The notes beneath the pieces are model-generated. The model made no database searches, was not told where the DNA came from, and saw nothing but the letters and a program-made list of their open reading frames with translations. Positions 10,812-24,299 of a DNA stretch of 64,000 bases are shown here, piece after piece (the first letter of the stretch is position 1; each line of letters starts with the position of its first letter). Origin of the DNA: Arion vulgaris (taxonomy: Eukaryota > Mollusca > Gastropoda > Stylommatophora > Arionidae); assembly GCA_020796225.1 (NCBI GenBank), contig CM036755.1, forward strand, positions 44,868,306 to 44,932,305. Direction: 5' to 3'. The translations under genes and the position numbers were made by a program.

Positions 10812-12461
10812 ATTATCTGTCACTACCTATGCCACATTATCTGTTACTACCTATGACACATTATCTGTCACTACCTATGCCACATTATCTGTCACTACCT
10901 ATGCCACATTATCTGTCACTACCTATGCCACATTATCTGTCACTACCTATGCCACATTATCTGTCACTACCTATGACACATTATCTGTCACTACCTATGA
11001 CACATTATCTGTCACTACCTATGACACATTATTTGTCACTACCTATGACACCAGTTCTGTCACTACCTATGACACATTATCTGTCACTACCTATGCCACA
11101 TTATCTGTCACTACCTATGACACATTATTTGTCACTACCTATGACACCAGTTCTGTCACTACCTATGACACATTATCTGTCACTACCTATGCCACATCTG
11201 TCACTACCTATGACACATTTTCTGTCACTACCTATGACATATTATCTGTCACTACCTATGCCACATTATCTGTCACTACCTATGACACATTATCTGTCAC
11301 TACCTATGACACCAGTTCTGTCACTACCTATGACACATTATCTGTCACTACCTATGCCACATTATCTGTCACTACCTATGACACAATATCTGTCACTATC
11401 TATGACACATTATCTGTCACTACCTATGACACATTATCTGTCACTACCTATGACACAATATCTGTCACTATCTATGACACATTATCTGTCACTACCTATG
11501 ACACCAGTTCTGTCACTACCTATGACACATTATCTGTCACTACCTATGCCACATCTGTCACTACCTATGACACATTTTCTGTCACTACCTATGACACATT
11601 ATCTGTCACTACCTATGCCACATTATCTGTCACTACCTATGACACATTATCTGTCACTACCTATGACACCAGTTCTGTCACTACCTATGACACATTATCT
11701 GTCACTACCTATGCCACATTATCTGTCACTACCTATGACACAATATCTGTCACTATCTATGACACATTATCTGTCACTACCTATGACACATTATCTGTCA
11801 CTACCTATGACACAATATCTGTCACTATCTATGACACATTATCTGTCACTACCTATGACACATTATCTGTCACTACCTATGACACAATATCTGTCACTAT
11901 CTATGACACATTATCTGTCACTACCTATGACACATTATCTGTCACTACCTATGACACAATATCTGTCACTATCTATGACACATTATCTGTCACTACCTAT
12001 GACACATTATCTGTCACTACCTATGACACAATATCTGTCACTATATATGACACATTATCTGTCACTACCTATGACACATTATCTGTCACTACCTATGACA
12101 CAATATCTGTCACTATCTATGACACATTATCTGTCACTACCTATGACACATTATCTGTCACTACCTATGACACAATATCTGTCACTATCTATGACACATT
12201 ATCTGTCACTACCTATGACACATTATCTGTCACTACCTATGACACAATATCTGTCACTATCTATGACACATTATCTGTCACTATCTATGACACATTATCT
12301 GTCACTATCTATGACACATTATCTGTCACTACCTATGACACAATATCTGTCACTACCTATGACACATTATCTGTCACTACCTATGACACAATATCTGTCA
12401 CTATCTATGACACATTATCTGTCACTATCTATGACACATTATCTGTCACTACCTATGCAAC
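10812..12461. repeat. 24-bp array, about 68 copies, with 72-bp higher-order unit
   Basis: The unit tctgtcactacctatgacac plus atta repeats for 1.65 kb. From about 11376 on, three variants (atctatgaca, cacatta, cacaata) recur in a fixed order with a 72-bp period. Two larger blocks, about 11040-11380 and 11500-11790, are near copies of each other. Frames of 636 and 584 codons run through it but are only consequences of the 24-base period. Confidence 0.96.
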
Positions 12462-12479
12462 AGATAACCATTTGTGTCA

Positions 12480-12745
12480 GTTGTGTCTTTTACTTCTTTT
12501 CTCTAATCCTGTTTTGCCTCACAGCGGGCCTTTTGCTTTGTATCCACTGTATCAGAGTGACTCGTCACCTCTGCTATCTCTGAGGACCACCTTTTGCAGG
12601 GATGGCCTTTTGCTTTGTATCCACTGTATCGGAGTGACATTGCTCTTTGAGGTGCACAGTCTGTTGGTAATCTGCTTATGGGACCAAACCATAAAATTTG
12701 TTGTTTCTTGGTGAAGTTCAGTACTGATGTTGTACACACTTTTGT
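12480..12745 (-). mobile_element. retrotransposon 3' fragment, antisense
   Basis: Minus-strand frames code for VLNFTKKQQILWF and APQRAMSLRYSGYKAKGHPC, matching 23740-23890. It abuts the 24-bp array. Confidence 0.7.
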
Positions 12746-12967
12746 CCTGCTAGGTCAACTGGGTCAGCTAGAGTATATCTCAACTGGGAATCAATACTGG
12801 ACTCTTACAATTGTGGAGCAAGAGTTTTAACCACTTGGTTGTGCCAGTGTTTCAACTACAATTTCACAAGTTCCTTCGAACTTTTAGCTAGACTTTTGGA
12901 ACTTTTAAAATTCAAACTTAAGAACTGGTAGCTAAACTTATAGAACCTATAACTGGATGAAGTAGGA

Positions 12968-13165
12968 CAGATTGGCGTAGAGCATAAGCATCTGCCTATC
13001 GACTCGGAATCAAGAGGGTTGTTGGTTCAATCCCACACTCAACATTCCACATGTGAGGAAAGCAATTGGCCATCCTTTATCCTACATACTAGGATCCAGA
13101 AATATGAAGTGACAGGCACTTCCTACTCTAAGGTCTGAAAAGGCTACAGGAAATGTTATTATTTA
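12968..13165 (+). mobile_element. tRNA-headed SINE, family T5
   Basis: The head has ttggcgtagagcataagca and a B-box-like ggttcaatccc. The body (gaagtgacaggcacttccta) recurs in reverse at 29270-29462. It lies just upstream of C2A exon 5. Confidence 0.75.
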
Positions 13166-13394
13166 TAACTGGATGAGACCCACAGAATATTTATTTATAG
13201 AATATTTATAGAATATTTATAGAATATTTATAATAATGAAATCTTTCCTACTTATTCTGTTGTAAATTATACATTTTAATTAGATAAAAAACGTTACCTA
13301 TGCTGCAGTTTAAAATGTCAATATTCCATTTGTTGCCAAAATTTAATGGATTTTTTTAACCTGTTGAGTTTTCATTTTTAATATATGTTATTAG

Positions 13395-13568
13395 GTACCC
13401 TATGCTGAAGTTGGGTCCAAAATTCTGACCTTCGCTGTCTACGACTTTGACCGTTTCTCAAAACATGACCAAATTGGTCAAGTCCAGGTACCCTTGAACT
13501 CCATCGACCTTGGACGTGTTGTTGAAGAGTGGCGAGATCTTCAGTCACCAGACATGGAGTCAGAAAAG
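13395..13568 (+). CDS. syt1: syt1 coding exon 5: C2A calcium loop 3
   Basis: The acceptor is ttag ending at 13394, the donor gtaaga at 13569; 174 bases, 58 codons, phase 0. It codes for [20 protein letters not shown] followed by [14 protein letters not shown]. The aspartates of the second calcium-binding loop ([10 protein letters not shown]) are all present, and the arginine within that loop lies next to them as in other synaptotagmins. The exon closes C2A and enters the short C2A-C2B linker (ESEK). Confidence 0.95.
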
Positions 13569-13769
13569 GTAAGAAAGTTCATCACATCCCAACATACAGA
13601 TTACCTTATCACACAGGTCAACTTTGAATACTTTGAAGAACAGAACGATAAATGCATGACAGGGAGAAGTACAAGAACTCTGAGAAAACTTTTAAACTAG
13701 TGTCATCATCAAATAGCTTGTCCTGAACAGAACTTTGCCACCCTAACAGTCCTTCTGAATTTCTCTCTC

Positions 13770-14240
13770 TCTCTCTTTCTCTCTCTCTTAGGCCATATGT
13801 CCAGTTTCTGAAGCCATCATGCTCAAATCATGTTACATCCTGAATCGATCTTCTACTAGGTCTTTCTCTTCTCCTCTTTCCCGGGATGACTCCTTCCATA
13901 ATGGTCTTCTCCAACCCTTCATGTCTCTTTATATATCCAAATTACTTCAATTTTCTAATTCTTATTTGTAGCATCAGCCAATGTCCTCTGATTTTACGTT
14001 CATTCTGGATAGATCTATTTGATCTCTTCTCTGTCCGCTATCTCTTCTCTGTCCATGATATACAGAGGACTCTTCTGTAACATGTATTTCAAAAGCACAT
14101 ATATGTCTTTCCGCTACCTTTTTAAATGTCCATACTTCACGCCCATATGTTGCCACTGGGAATATACATACTCTTAGTACTCTGATCTTGGTTTTTTTAT
14201 CAGTTCCTTTCCATCAGTTACCTGTTATATGAAGACTAGC
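13770..14240 (-). mobile_element. non-LTR retrotransposon 3' remnant, antisense
   Basis: Minus-strand frames code for FPVATYGREVWTFKKV and nearby basic residues, the C-terminal region typical of non-LTR reverse transcriptases (YG-E-W motif). Several stops are present. Confidence 0.6.
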
Positions 14241-14512
14241 ATCATAGCACTCCAGACACATCTATAGGTGCTCCGATCTCCATCTCAACAAATCCAGCAG
14301 CCCAACATGCCAGTTCGATGTTGATTAATCAATCTTTTTGCATATTTGGTATATCGTTCTTTTCAGGCTGTATCAATATCAAAACCCATCTCTCTCAATC
14401 TGGTAAGCGATTGGAACTTGCAACCCTGAAACTCCTCTGTTTGGAAAGACTCTCTATGCATTAAGAATGTCATTTCGGTCCATTGCAACTCTCTTTGATA
14501 TCACTCCATTCT
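14215..14512 (-). mobile_element. RNase H retrotransposon 3' end (family D)
   Basis: It matches 42915-43192. The minus strand of that pair codes for TRLREMGVDIGTARKERHT, which resembles the end of the family B element at 18490-18880 (TRLRELGLRIGVAGKERY). Confidence 0.65.
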
Positions 14513-14646
14513 ATAATGTTTTTAGTTATTTCTTATACTTATTATTAATTATGATAATTGATCCATCATATTTATTTCTCATTAATTCACAATTTTACAA
14601 CACAAGTTGAAGCAGACGATAGATATTGATATGTGGTATTTTCTAG

Positions 14647-14835
<189 letters not shown>

Positions 14836-14914
14836 TAGCTTTAAATTTGATTTTAAAATGCAGATGTGCTAGGATTATGTATCAAGAGCATTTGACATTT
14901 TAGAAACCATTTTA

Positions 14915-15185
14915 CAATTGTTTGTTTTTGTGATCAGAAAGAAAATCAACAGTAAAAATATAGAAGGACATTATCAGAGAATGAAACAGTCTCTGTATGG
15001 GGCAAGCAAGATATATCAACCTAAGAAAAGACTTGACAGAAAAATTAAGGCATGGAAGAGTCTCTACCCAGGACAAGAAATAGAAGTAAACAGCAGAAAC
15101 GATAGGAGAACATTATCAGGAAATGGGAAGATCTCTGTTTTCGACAAGCAATAGAGGTCAATAGAAGAAATGGTTTGAGGGAACA
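14915..15185 (+). repeat. degenerate repeat of unknown type
   Basis: Phrases such as gacattatcagagaatga and aacattatcaggaaatggg, each followed by a ctctgt segment and by acaagaaatagaagtaaaca-like text, recur about three times with large changes. No family was recognised. Confidence 0.4.
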
Positions 15186-15589
15186 TTCATGGAATAGACA
15201 GGACTATCTTTTTCAGTTATACAGACCTTTGAATAATAAAGACAAGAATAGCAGTTAATAGTTCAACTTTCTGACAAAGCTGTGTCCCAGCAATCACCAA
15301 AATTGTAGGACTTATGATGATAATGTTCATTACTCAATATCATTTATTTAACACAAGATAGACAGATTTAATATTGAAGGTTGCTCTCAGTCCAGGTAAA
15401 ACAAGAAATATGTATGGAGAACTTTACTTAATTATGTCATGATTTACTTGCATTAGGTACGATCGAAGCCGCATCAACAAATTCTTTATTATTGAAGACT
15501 TGCATTGGCAGTTAATTTGGTTGCTTGCTAGTCAGGCATATATCAATTATATTTTATATCTATTGTCTATTCCTGTTGTTCCTTGCAGC

Positions 15590-15990
15590 ATTAAGGGTAT
15601 GAGAAGAGTTCAGGCAAGTGCCCTTGAGTGTGCCTTGTGTAGTGAGTTTGCTACACATCTCGTATATTTCTGAGGTCCATTGTTTATTGTATGTGACCTT
15701 TGGCCTTGAAACTATTGTATCTGAATAGCAGTGCTCGTTGTGGTGTACTGTTGGTCGGTCATCAAATTACATGGCCGAACCATTTAGTTTGTTATTTCTT
15801 AATATGCTCTAGCACTGGTATTATTCCTACCAAGTTTCTAATAGTCTTGTTATTGTTCTTATCTTTCCTTGTTACTCCCACTATTTTCCTTAGGCATTTG
15901 AACTCTGTTGTTCTAATTTTTATTTGCTGTAAGTGTCCAATTTTGACACAGGTAACACAAAGTTGGGATGACATTGAATTGTATAAAGCT
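15590..15990 (-). mobile_element. retrotransposon 3' fragment, antisense
   Basis: It includes gtgttggtcggtcat-like and aaccatttagtttgttattt phrases shared with 560-1110 and 12480-12745. The minus-strand frame at 15792-15974 includes TTEFKCLRKIVGVTRKDKN, matching the TTEMKCLRRMLGVSRR motif at 23330-24010. Confidence 0.65.
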
Positions 15991-16439
15991 TGTTGTGTGT
16001 GTAAAGATACATGTTTGTATTCTATCTCTTATCTCTTCATTTTACCAAAACTTGATACACTTTCATCAGCTCTCAAGTTTGCTTTTTTTCTGTTTCATAC
16101 AAGGAGCTATAATTTTGTTAATCATCCAGCTTCTCTTGTTATGAAGTTAATTTTCTTAATCATCTCGCTTCTTGCTTCGGCTGAATTGCAATTCTTGAAT
16201 TTTGTATACATTGAGGAGTCAATCGTGTACTTATCTGAGGTGCAGGATAAAACCTCATTCTGATCTGCTTATATTTTGGTAACTCTATTGTGTTGATATT
16301 AGTGGCTTTCTGATTGATTTGATTAGCCATTTCTTCTAATTGTATTTAACTGTTGCAGAATCAATCTGACTGTCTTTCGGAAATCATTTTGTGTCTTCTA
16401 CCTGAGTTCTCTTCTATACACGACAATCTCTCATTAGTG

Positions 16440-16850
16440 GATGCAGAACTCAAAATTAAAGAGCAATTCTGCTCTGATACAGTGGATACAAAGCAAAAGG
16501 CTGTCGACGCAAAAGATGGATCTAGGAGATAACAGAGTCGATAAAAGCACTGTTTACGAAACACATACAAAAGCCTGTTCTCTAAATCTCTTCTTATCTT
16601 GTTGCAGTAAGACATACAAAAGCCTGTTCTCTAAATCTCTTCTTATCTTGTTGCAGTAAGACATACAAAAGCCTGTTCTCTAAATCTCTTCTTATCTTGT
16701 TGCAGTAAGACAAACAAAAGTCTGTTCTCTAAATCTCTTCTTATCTTGTTGCAGTAAGACATACAAAAGCATGTTCTCTAAATCTCTTCTTATCTTGTTG
16801 CAGTAAGACAAAAAAAAAGATTAGAGAAAAAGAAACCTGAAATTTATTTT
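16440..16850 (+). mobile_element. retrotransposon 3' end with internal 54-bp array
   Basis: The first part (DTVDTKQKAVDAKDG-like) matches 23830-23900; from about 16565 a segment with agcctgttctctaaatctc and tatcttgttgcagtaagac is repeated five times with a period near 54 bases. It ends in gaaaaagaaacctgaaat like the other copies. Confidence 0.7.
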
Positions 16851-16890
16851 TAATATGGCTTCCTTCTCTTATAGCTAAAGTTTACTAGAA

Positions 16891-17310
16891 CTATTGTCAT
16901 TTAACATGTCACATTTTTGTCATTTAACATATGAGATTATTTCTGATCATTTAACATATGAGATTATTTCTTGTCATTTAACATATGAGATTATTTCTTA
17001 TCATTTAACATATGGGATTATTTCTTATCATTTAACATATGGGATTATTTCTTGCCATTTAACATATGGGATTATTTCTTGTCATTTAACATATGAGATT
17101 ATTTCTGATCATTTAACATATGAGATTATTTCTTATCATTTAACATATGGGATTATTTCTTGTCATTTAACATATGGGATTATTTTTTTGTCATTTAACA
17201 TATGGGAATTATGTTTTGTCATTTAACATATGGGAATTATGTTTTGTCACTTAACATATGGGATTATTTTTTCTCATTTAACATATGGGATTATGTCTTG
17301 TCATTGAATA
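16891..17310. repeat. 27-bp array, about 15 copies
   Basis: The unit catttaacatatgggattat plus ttcttgt repeats, with one block of variants (atgagatt) repeated. It lies in the intron between exons 6 and 7A. Confidence 0.95.
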
Positions 17311-17449
17311 TGTGGATATTTCTTTGGGACACCTCAATACCACCTGCTACCACACTTCATCTTGCCGGGGGGAAAAGCTTCACTTTGAACTGTATAGTTG
17401 TCTAGAATAAAGTTGGATTAGATTACAGTTGACACTCCATAACCAAAGG

Positions 17450-17600
17450 ATGTGCCAATATCTGTCACCTATGAACACATCTGGGTGAGGTTCTGTTATC
17501 TATGAACACACCTGGGCGAGGTTGGGTCACCTGTGAACACACCTGGGTGAGGTTCTGTCACCTGTGAGCACACCTGGGTGAGATCAGTTACGTCTTCTGT
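17450..17600. repeat. about 31-bp repeat, 4-5 copies
   Basis: The phrase gtcacctatgaacacacctg followed by ggtgaggttc recurs with changes. Confidence 0.85.
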
Positions 17601-17848
17601 CAGGAATGTTCAGTAATACTTAAGTGCTGCTACTTTGATGACTGTGGAAAAGGTCAAGGAGACATGAGAAAACCAAAAAGATGTGGGATACCACGACTGA
17701 ATGAATCTAAAAGCAAAGAACTTATGAAATAGTAGCATGCTGAAGAGACAGATATGAGCGTAATGGTAGCACTGTTAGACTTGATATAAACAGTAGTACA
17801 GTAGTTAGTGCACTTCATATTTGTTCTTCTTGCCAGCGGTTAGTAACT

Positions 17849-17945
17849 TGTGGGTCTCTGTGGTTAAGCCCTTGTCTTGCATTTCGAAAGTCATGATTTC
17901 GAATCTGGACCGCTCCATTCTGCTCACTAGTGCACTTCTTCTTTG
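17849..17945 (+). mobile_element. tRNA-headed SINE, family T1, truncated
   Basis: It has gtctctgtggttaagccc, a B-box-like tttcgaatctgg and ctgctcactagtgca, as at 3160-3242; the body is missing. Confidence 0.7.
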
Positions 17946-18261
17946 TTTTTTCTGCCAGTGATTAAATAGAATAGTAGATCTCAGGTCTTTATGAAGGATG
18001 TGGCTTTGCATATGTCCTTCATCGTATTGTACAATTTGGTTTCTTTTGATGTGTGGACTACCTATATTTGGTGCCTGCAGGCTGTATAAGTGCAGCATGA
18101 CTACAATATATGTACAGTGTCTTGTGCTGCTTAACCACAAGTGCAAACCCAGGCTTGTCGTTCTTGAATTTCTTGTACATGGGATTCTGGAACCTGTTGT
18201 TTCCCGTTCAGAGTCTGAATATTGTGATCTGTTGCTTTCATAGGAAGGAGTTTTTTTTCTG

Positions 18262-18450
18262 ACTTCATATTGCTCTTGGGTTGAACCAACCTCAATTAGG
18301 TACTAGAATAACTCTGGTATGTAAAGGTGACATATGTAATCTTGACCATATCACACATATTGTACTGTTGGTCAAAGAAAAATTATGGGAGTAACATTGT
18401 ATTCCCAAATATACCTCATGGTCTGAAAACAGGTTCTGTACTTGACTTTA
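18262..18450 (+). mobile_element. SINE tail, family T3
   Basis: It has gggttgaaccaacctcaatt, aggtactagaataactctgg, and the end tacctcatggtctgaaaac, as in 34460-34720. The tRNA-like head is missing. Confidence 0.6.
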
Positions 18451-18484
18451 CTCGTGATGATGGTGAAAATTATTTGAAATTGCA

Positions 18485-18890
18485 CTGAATCACTGCAGGC
18501 GTCAACAATTTGCAGAATTACACTTGTCTTTGTTCGGGGCACATGGGTGTCGTTGGCAATGTGAGAGCAGACAGGCTGGCTGGCTCTGCCGCTATATCAG
18601 ACAGCCAAGCAATGGACAGAGCTGACATCGTGAATGCCCTCACAGAGCGTGGCCGCAGAGAAGACCTTCATCTAAACCAATCCACGTCAACTACTAGATT
18701 GCGAGAACTGGGTTTGAGGATTGGTGTGGCAGGAAAAGAACGGTACAACAGGTATACGAGTAGGTTCATCAATCAAAAAAGAACTGGTACGGTCAGTCGC
18801 TGGGCGCTGATGGAGATATTGCGAAGGAGATCGGAGCACCTATGGACATGTCCGGAGTACAATGAAGATATTCCAAACTGAAACTGAAAC
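18485..18890 (+). mobile_element. RNase H retrotransposon 3' end (family B)
   Basis: The frame 18510-18881 (123 codons) codes for SGHMGVVGNVRADRLAGSAA, the end of an RNase H domain with the last acidic residue (RADRLAG), then the C-terminal tail TTRLRELGLRIGV to PEYNEDIPN. This is the least damaged example of that tail in the window. The upstream part is missing. Confidence 0.8.
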
Positions 18891-19084
18891 TGATGGTGAA
18901 CTTTGCCTCTACTTTGATGATGCTCGTCCATCACGGGTGATGATGACCACACAAATTTTCATCCAAGGGAATGTAGTTGCGCTATGTTTGTCTGTGTGTG
19001 CGTAGATGACTAGTGAGCCCGATACGAGCTTGAAATGTTTGTGTACAGTGCCTCTACTTTAACAGTGAGATGGAAGAACCAATT

Positions 19085-19195
19085 GCTAATCTTGTGAAGT
19101 TTAAGGTTTTTGTGATAAAATCTTGTGAAGTTTAAGGTTTTTGTGATAAAATCTTGTGAAGTTTAAGTCTGTTGTGGTCAAATCTTGTGATGTAA
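19085..19195. repeat. about 34-bp repeat, 3 copies
   Basis: The phrase aatcttgtgaagtttaaggt followed by ttttgtgat recurs; it lies 230 bases before alternative exon 7A. Confidence 0.85.
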
Positions 19196-19421
19196 TCATA
19201 ACATACGTTCAGATGAAAATTCATAAAGAATCAAGAGATCAAATAACCGCACACACACACACACACTTACATATACATAACATAACTTGCAGACAACACT
19301 TCTAATTCCACTATTTACATACGCTCATGCACATAAGCATAATATTTCAGACTTAACCTCTGATATAACTCACTATTTGCTTGTAAGATTTCATGTCGTA
19401 TGTTTCCAACAAATTTTGCAG

Positions 19422-21183
<1,762 letters not shown>

Positions 21184-21394
21184 TAAATATATACTTTATT
21201 TATTGTTGTATTTGAGCTATAAGTGTATGCCATTTTGTTTATGCATGTTGGTAAATGTATTATATTTTTTAATCATCAGCATTTGAATCCATTCACTCTG
21301 AAATTGTTAAGCAGTTGAGTTTATTTCAATAACGTAGATCTAACCATGATATCACATAATTTGTTTAAAATGTTTTACTGCTTCTCAGAAATGC

Positions 21395-21567
21395 CACAAT
21401 GAGTGGACCCAGTATGACGTGTAAACTCTTAGCGTCGCCATTCTTTCGAATGAGTTTGTTTAAATGGGTTTGATTGTGGATTTTCTGTTTTTTTATGGCT
21501 CCCACGGTTTGGTTGCGATCAAGTGGGCATAACACTTTGATCTTAGACAAAAGTCAGAGAAGCGACA
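21395..21567 (-). mobile_element. SINE-like element with U2 snRNA-like head, copy 3
   Basis: On the minus strand it starts tcgcttctctgacttttgtc and then taagatcaaagtg, and continues with cccacttgatcgcaaccaaa, gggagcc and attcgaaagaatggcgacgc. It lies just downstream of alternative exon 7B. Confidence 0.75.
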
Positions 21568-21721
21568 TCATTTTTATAGCTGTCACTAACATGAGTTATA
21601 TTATAGATAATAGTGTAGGTTTAAATGCCTGCTTTGTTATTCTTTGATCATTTTTTTCTCAGAGTATGCCCAACATATCTCCATCTTCTCTTTCTTATAA
21701 CAGTTGTTACTAGTAGTTGCG

Positions 21722-21949
21722 CTCATGTGGTGCCGAGGCCCGCATGGGATGCAAAGAATAATACCACTGCGACCTACAAGGCATGTCGTAAGAGGTGACT
21801 GATGTAGGACCTAGGAAGCTACCCTAGTAAATAAAAAGCATAGCAGAAATCAGATGTGTTGGCCTACTTGTAGGCGCAGATCACATACAAATCATGCAGA
21901 GTGGTTAACAAGTGATCGATATGGAGTGTTCAAAGAAGAAGAAGAAGAA
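21722..21949 (+). mobile_element. GAA-tailed SINE family, copy 3
   Basis: Core catgtcgtaagaggtgactg, then ctaccctagtaaataaaaag, and an end of gaagaagaagaagaa. The central segment cgtacaatcgctc is deleted here. Confidence 0.82.
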
Positions 21950-22049
21950 CTAGTAGTTGACCAGATTATTCCGATTTCATCACTTCTCCTGAGTTTATCG
22001 TACTTTATGTTCATTATTTTTCGCAACCAATCAATTTTCAAATGCATTT

Positions 22050-22690
22050 AAATATACAAATACAAATAATGTATTACTGAAAATTTTTTTTTATTGAAAA
22101 TTAACCTTATCCTATGCAGGCTAGCAACTCTGCACAATTTTGTTAGTTCACATTTTTAATTCAGATTTTATCAAGCAAGGAAATTATCCTTACCAGTGAA
22201 TGGATTCAATTTGTTCCATGTTGTATAATTACTGTTTTTGTGTTGCTATCCTTGTCCTTATTTTCTCCAACGCTTTCAGTTTTGTCAATCACTAAACATT
22301 ATTTACAATTTTGCAACATAGATTTACAAAATGAAGAGGTTTGTCCTGTTGAACAGCCATTTTCTCATTAACTGTTTATGGTAACTAATGTAATGTGTGA
22401 ATATCCATAGCAACCACTATATTAGAATCAGCATATTTACTACTTGACCTATATTTATGTTATGTTTTGATTTAATCATTCTGATATTCCTAGTATATGT
22501 TTTATTATAGTCAATCATTCTGCTTTGTATGTGATTGAATAGGATTGCTTATAAAACTTGTTATAATTTATGTTTGATTGAAAATCGTCTATACTGGAAA
22601 ACAGGATATGAATGAATGTCTTAACCCTTCCGTAGCGTAATTATTTCTATCTCTGGGCGCATTTATAAGGCAATGTGTATGGAAATATGA
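22050..22690. other. AT-rich intron, no feature seen
   Basis: About 640 bases of AT-rich sequence without a recognised repeat, coding piece or array. Confidence 0.6.
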
Positions 22691-22737
22691 TAGAAGAAAA
22701 CTAGTCACTACAGAGTTGAAGTGTCTACACAGAATTG

Positions 22738-23330
22738 GTTATTGGTTACTAAACTGACGTCATTGCACTTCGGGCAGACCCATAGGTGCTCATTCTCTCC
22801 CAAAAGATATCAAAGAGTATGCATACTGATGGTTCCTGTGGCTCGCTGATTAAACACACCTCTCACTCTGCCTCTCAGGTATCCAGTTCAACTTGTGCAA
22901 TGGGTAACTCCAAACTGCCTAAATCGCTTCATTGATTCAACATTGATTTTAGTGTCCTCATCCAACAGACAGTCGGGAAGAGACTGATGAACATCCCCTT
23001 ATCCATCTTCAACTCCCCAACAATCGATGCTGTTGATGCAAGCCTGTCCACTCTCTCATTACCGTAAACACCCGCATGCCCAGGACAGTATATCCATGTA
23101 AGCTTCGGGAGGTTAGAAACTTCTATAGACAACATCCACTCATACCGAAACCTGCTCTTCTGGATCTTGTGAAGCATCAACTGAGAGTCAGATACAACAA
23201 CGGCCCCAGTAAATGAAGTCCCAGAGATCCAATGGAGGGCAGCAGTAACGGCCTCAACCTCCATCCACATACTAGAAGTAGTTGTCCTTTATGTCCCACT
23301 TCGCTCTGCAACAACCCTACCATACGCAGA
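22738..23330 (-). mobile_element. RNase H retrotransposon fragment (family A), antisense
   Basis: The minus-strand frame of 113 codons (22929-23270) codes for VEAVTAALHWISGTSFTGAV, VVSDSQLMLHKIQKSRF, YCPGHAGVYGNERVDRLAS and the downstream tail, close to the copy at 1144-1860. It lacks the inserted base found there. The end near 22738 has the ttattggttactaaactgac tail. Confidence 0.85.
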
Positions 23331-24010
23331 ATGCTTGGAGTATCAAGAAGAAAACTAGTCACGACAGAGATGAAGTGTCTACGCAGAATGCTTGGAGTAT
23401 CAAGAAGAAAACTAGTCACTACAGAGATGAAGTGTCTACTCAAAATTCTTGGAGTATCAAGAAGAAAACTAGTCATGACAGAGATGAAGTGTCTACGCAG
23501 AATACTTTGAGTATCAAGAAGAAAACTAGTCACGACAGAGATGAAGTGTCTACGTAGAATGCTTGGAGTATCAAGAAGAAAACTAGTCACGACATAGATG
23601 AAGTGTCTACACAGAATGCTTGGAGTATCAAGAAGAAAACTAGTCACGACAGAGATGAAGTGTCTACGCCGGAATGCTTGGAATATCAAGAAGAGACCGG
23701 TTGAGAAATGAAGACATTAGGGAAAATGTGGGTACAACACCAGTACTGAACTTCATCAAGAAACAACAAATTAAATAGTTCGGTCACATAAACAGATTAC
23801 CAACAGACAGTGCACCTCAAAGAGCAATGTTGCTCATATACAATGGATACAAAGCAAAAGGTCGCCACACAAAAGTTGACCTCAGAGATAACAGACGAGC
23901 AAAAACACTATTTATGAAGCGCACACAAGTGCTCATTCTAGAAATCTCTTCTTATCCTGACGCTGTGAGGCAAAACAGAATTGGAGAAAAGAAAAGAAAG
24001 AAAGACTGAA
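23330..24010 (+). mobile_element. retrotransposon 3' end with in-frame 57-bp array
   Basis: The first 360 bases are a tandem array of a 57-bp unit coding for 19 residues (VSRRKLVTTEMKCLRRMLG); after it the ordinary sequence continues: LRNEDIRENVGTTPVLNFIK, then KKQQIK.FGHINRLPTDSAP and a lysine-rich end. The TTEMKCLRR motif is normally single in such polyproteins. Confidence 0.75.
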
Positions 24011-24299
24011 ATAGTCAGTGTAAAGGCATTGTGTCCTCTTCAAAAATACATTGAACCAGTATATCGTCTTAGAAGGTTGAAGGGGTTACGGTAGACAATC
24101 TTCAGGGCCGTACAGAGTTAGGGACGGGGGGCACTGTGTGTTAGGTTGCTCGATGATATTACTACAGCATGAAACTTGATGTTTGTGAGGGGGCACTCAA
24201 AATGCAAGTTTCTATGCCCCATGATCCCTCTGTGTGGTCCATTCTGTTATTAGTTTATTCTCTCTTCTAGACAGAGTTCAATGTTTTCCCAATGTTTAG

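Noticed and set aside
10804..12714. A frame of 636 codons (and one of 584) on the + strand
   Set aside because: It is the 24-base array read in frame (SVTTYDTL repeats). The unit length is a multiple of three and no initiation, domain or splice context supports a protein.
15700..16263. A hydrophobic frame of 187 codons on the + strand
   Set aside because: The first part is antisense retrotransposon sequence and the rest is T-rich intron, which gives Phe/Leu/Ile-rich frames; no family, signal or splice support.
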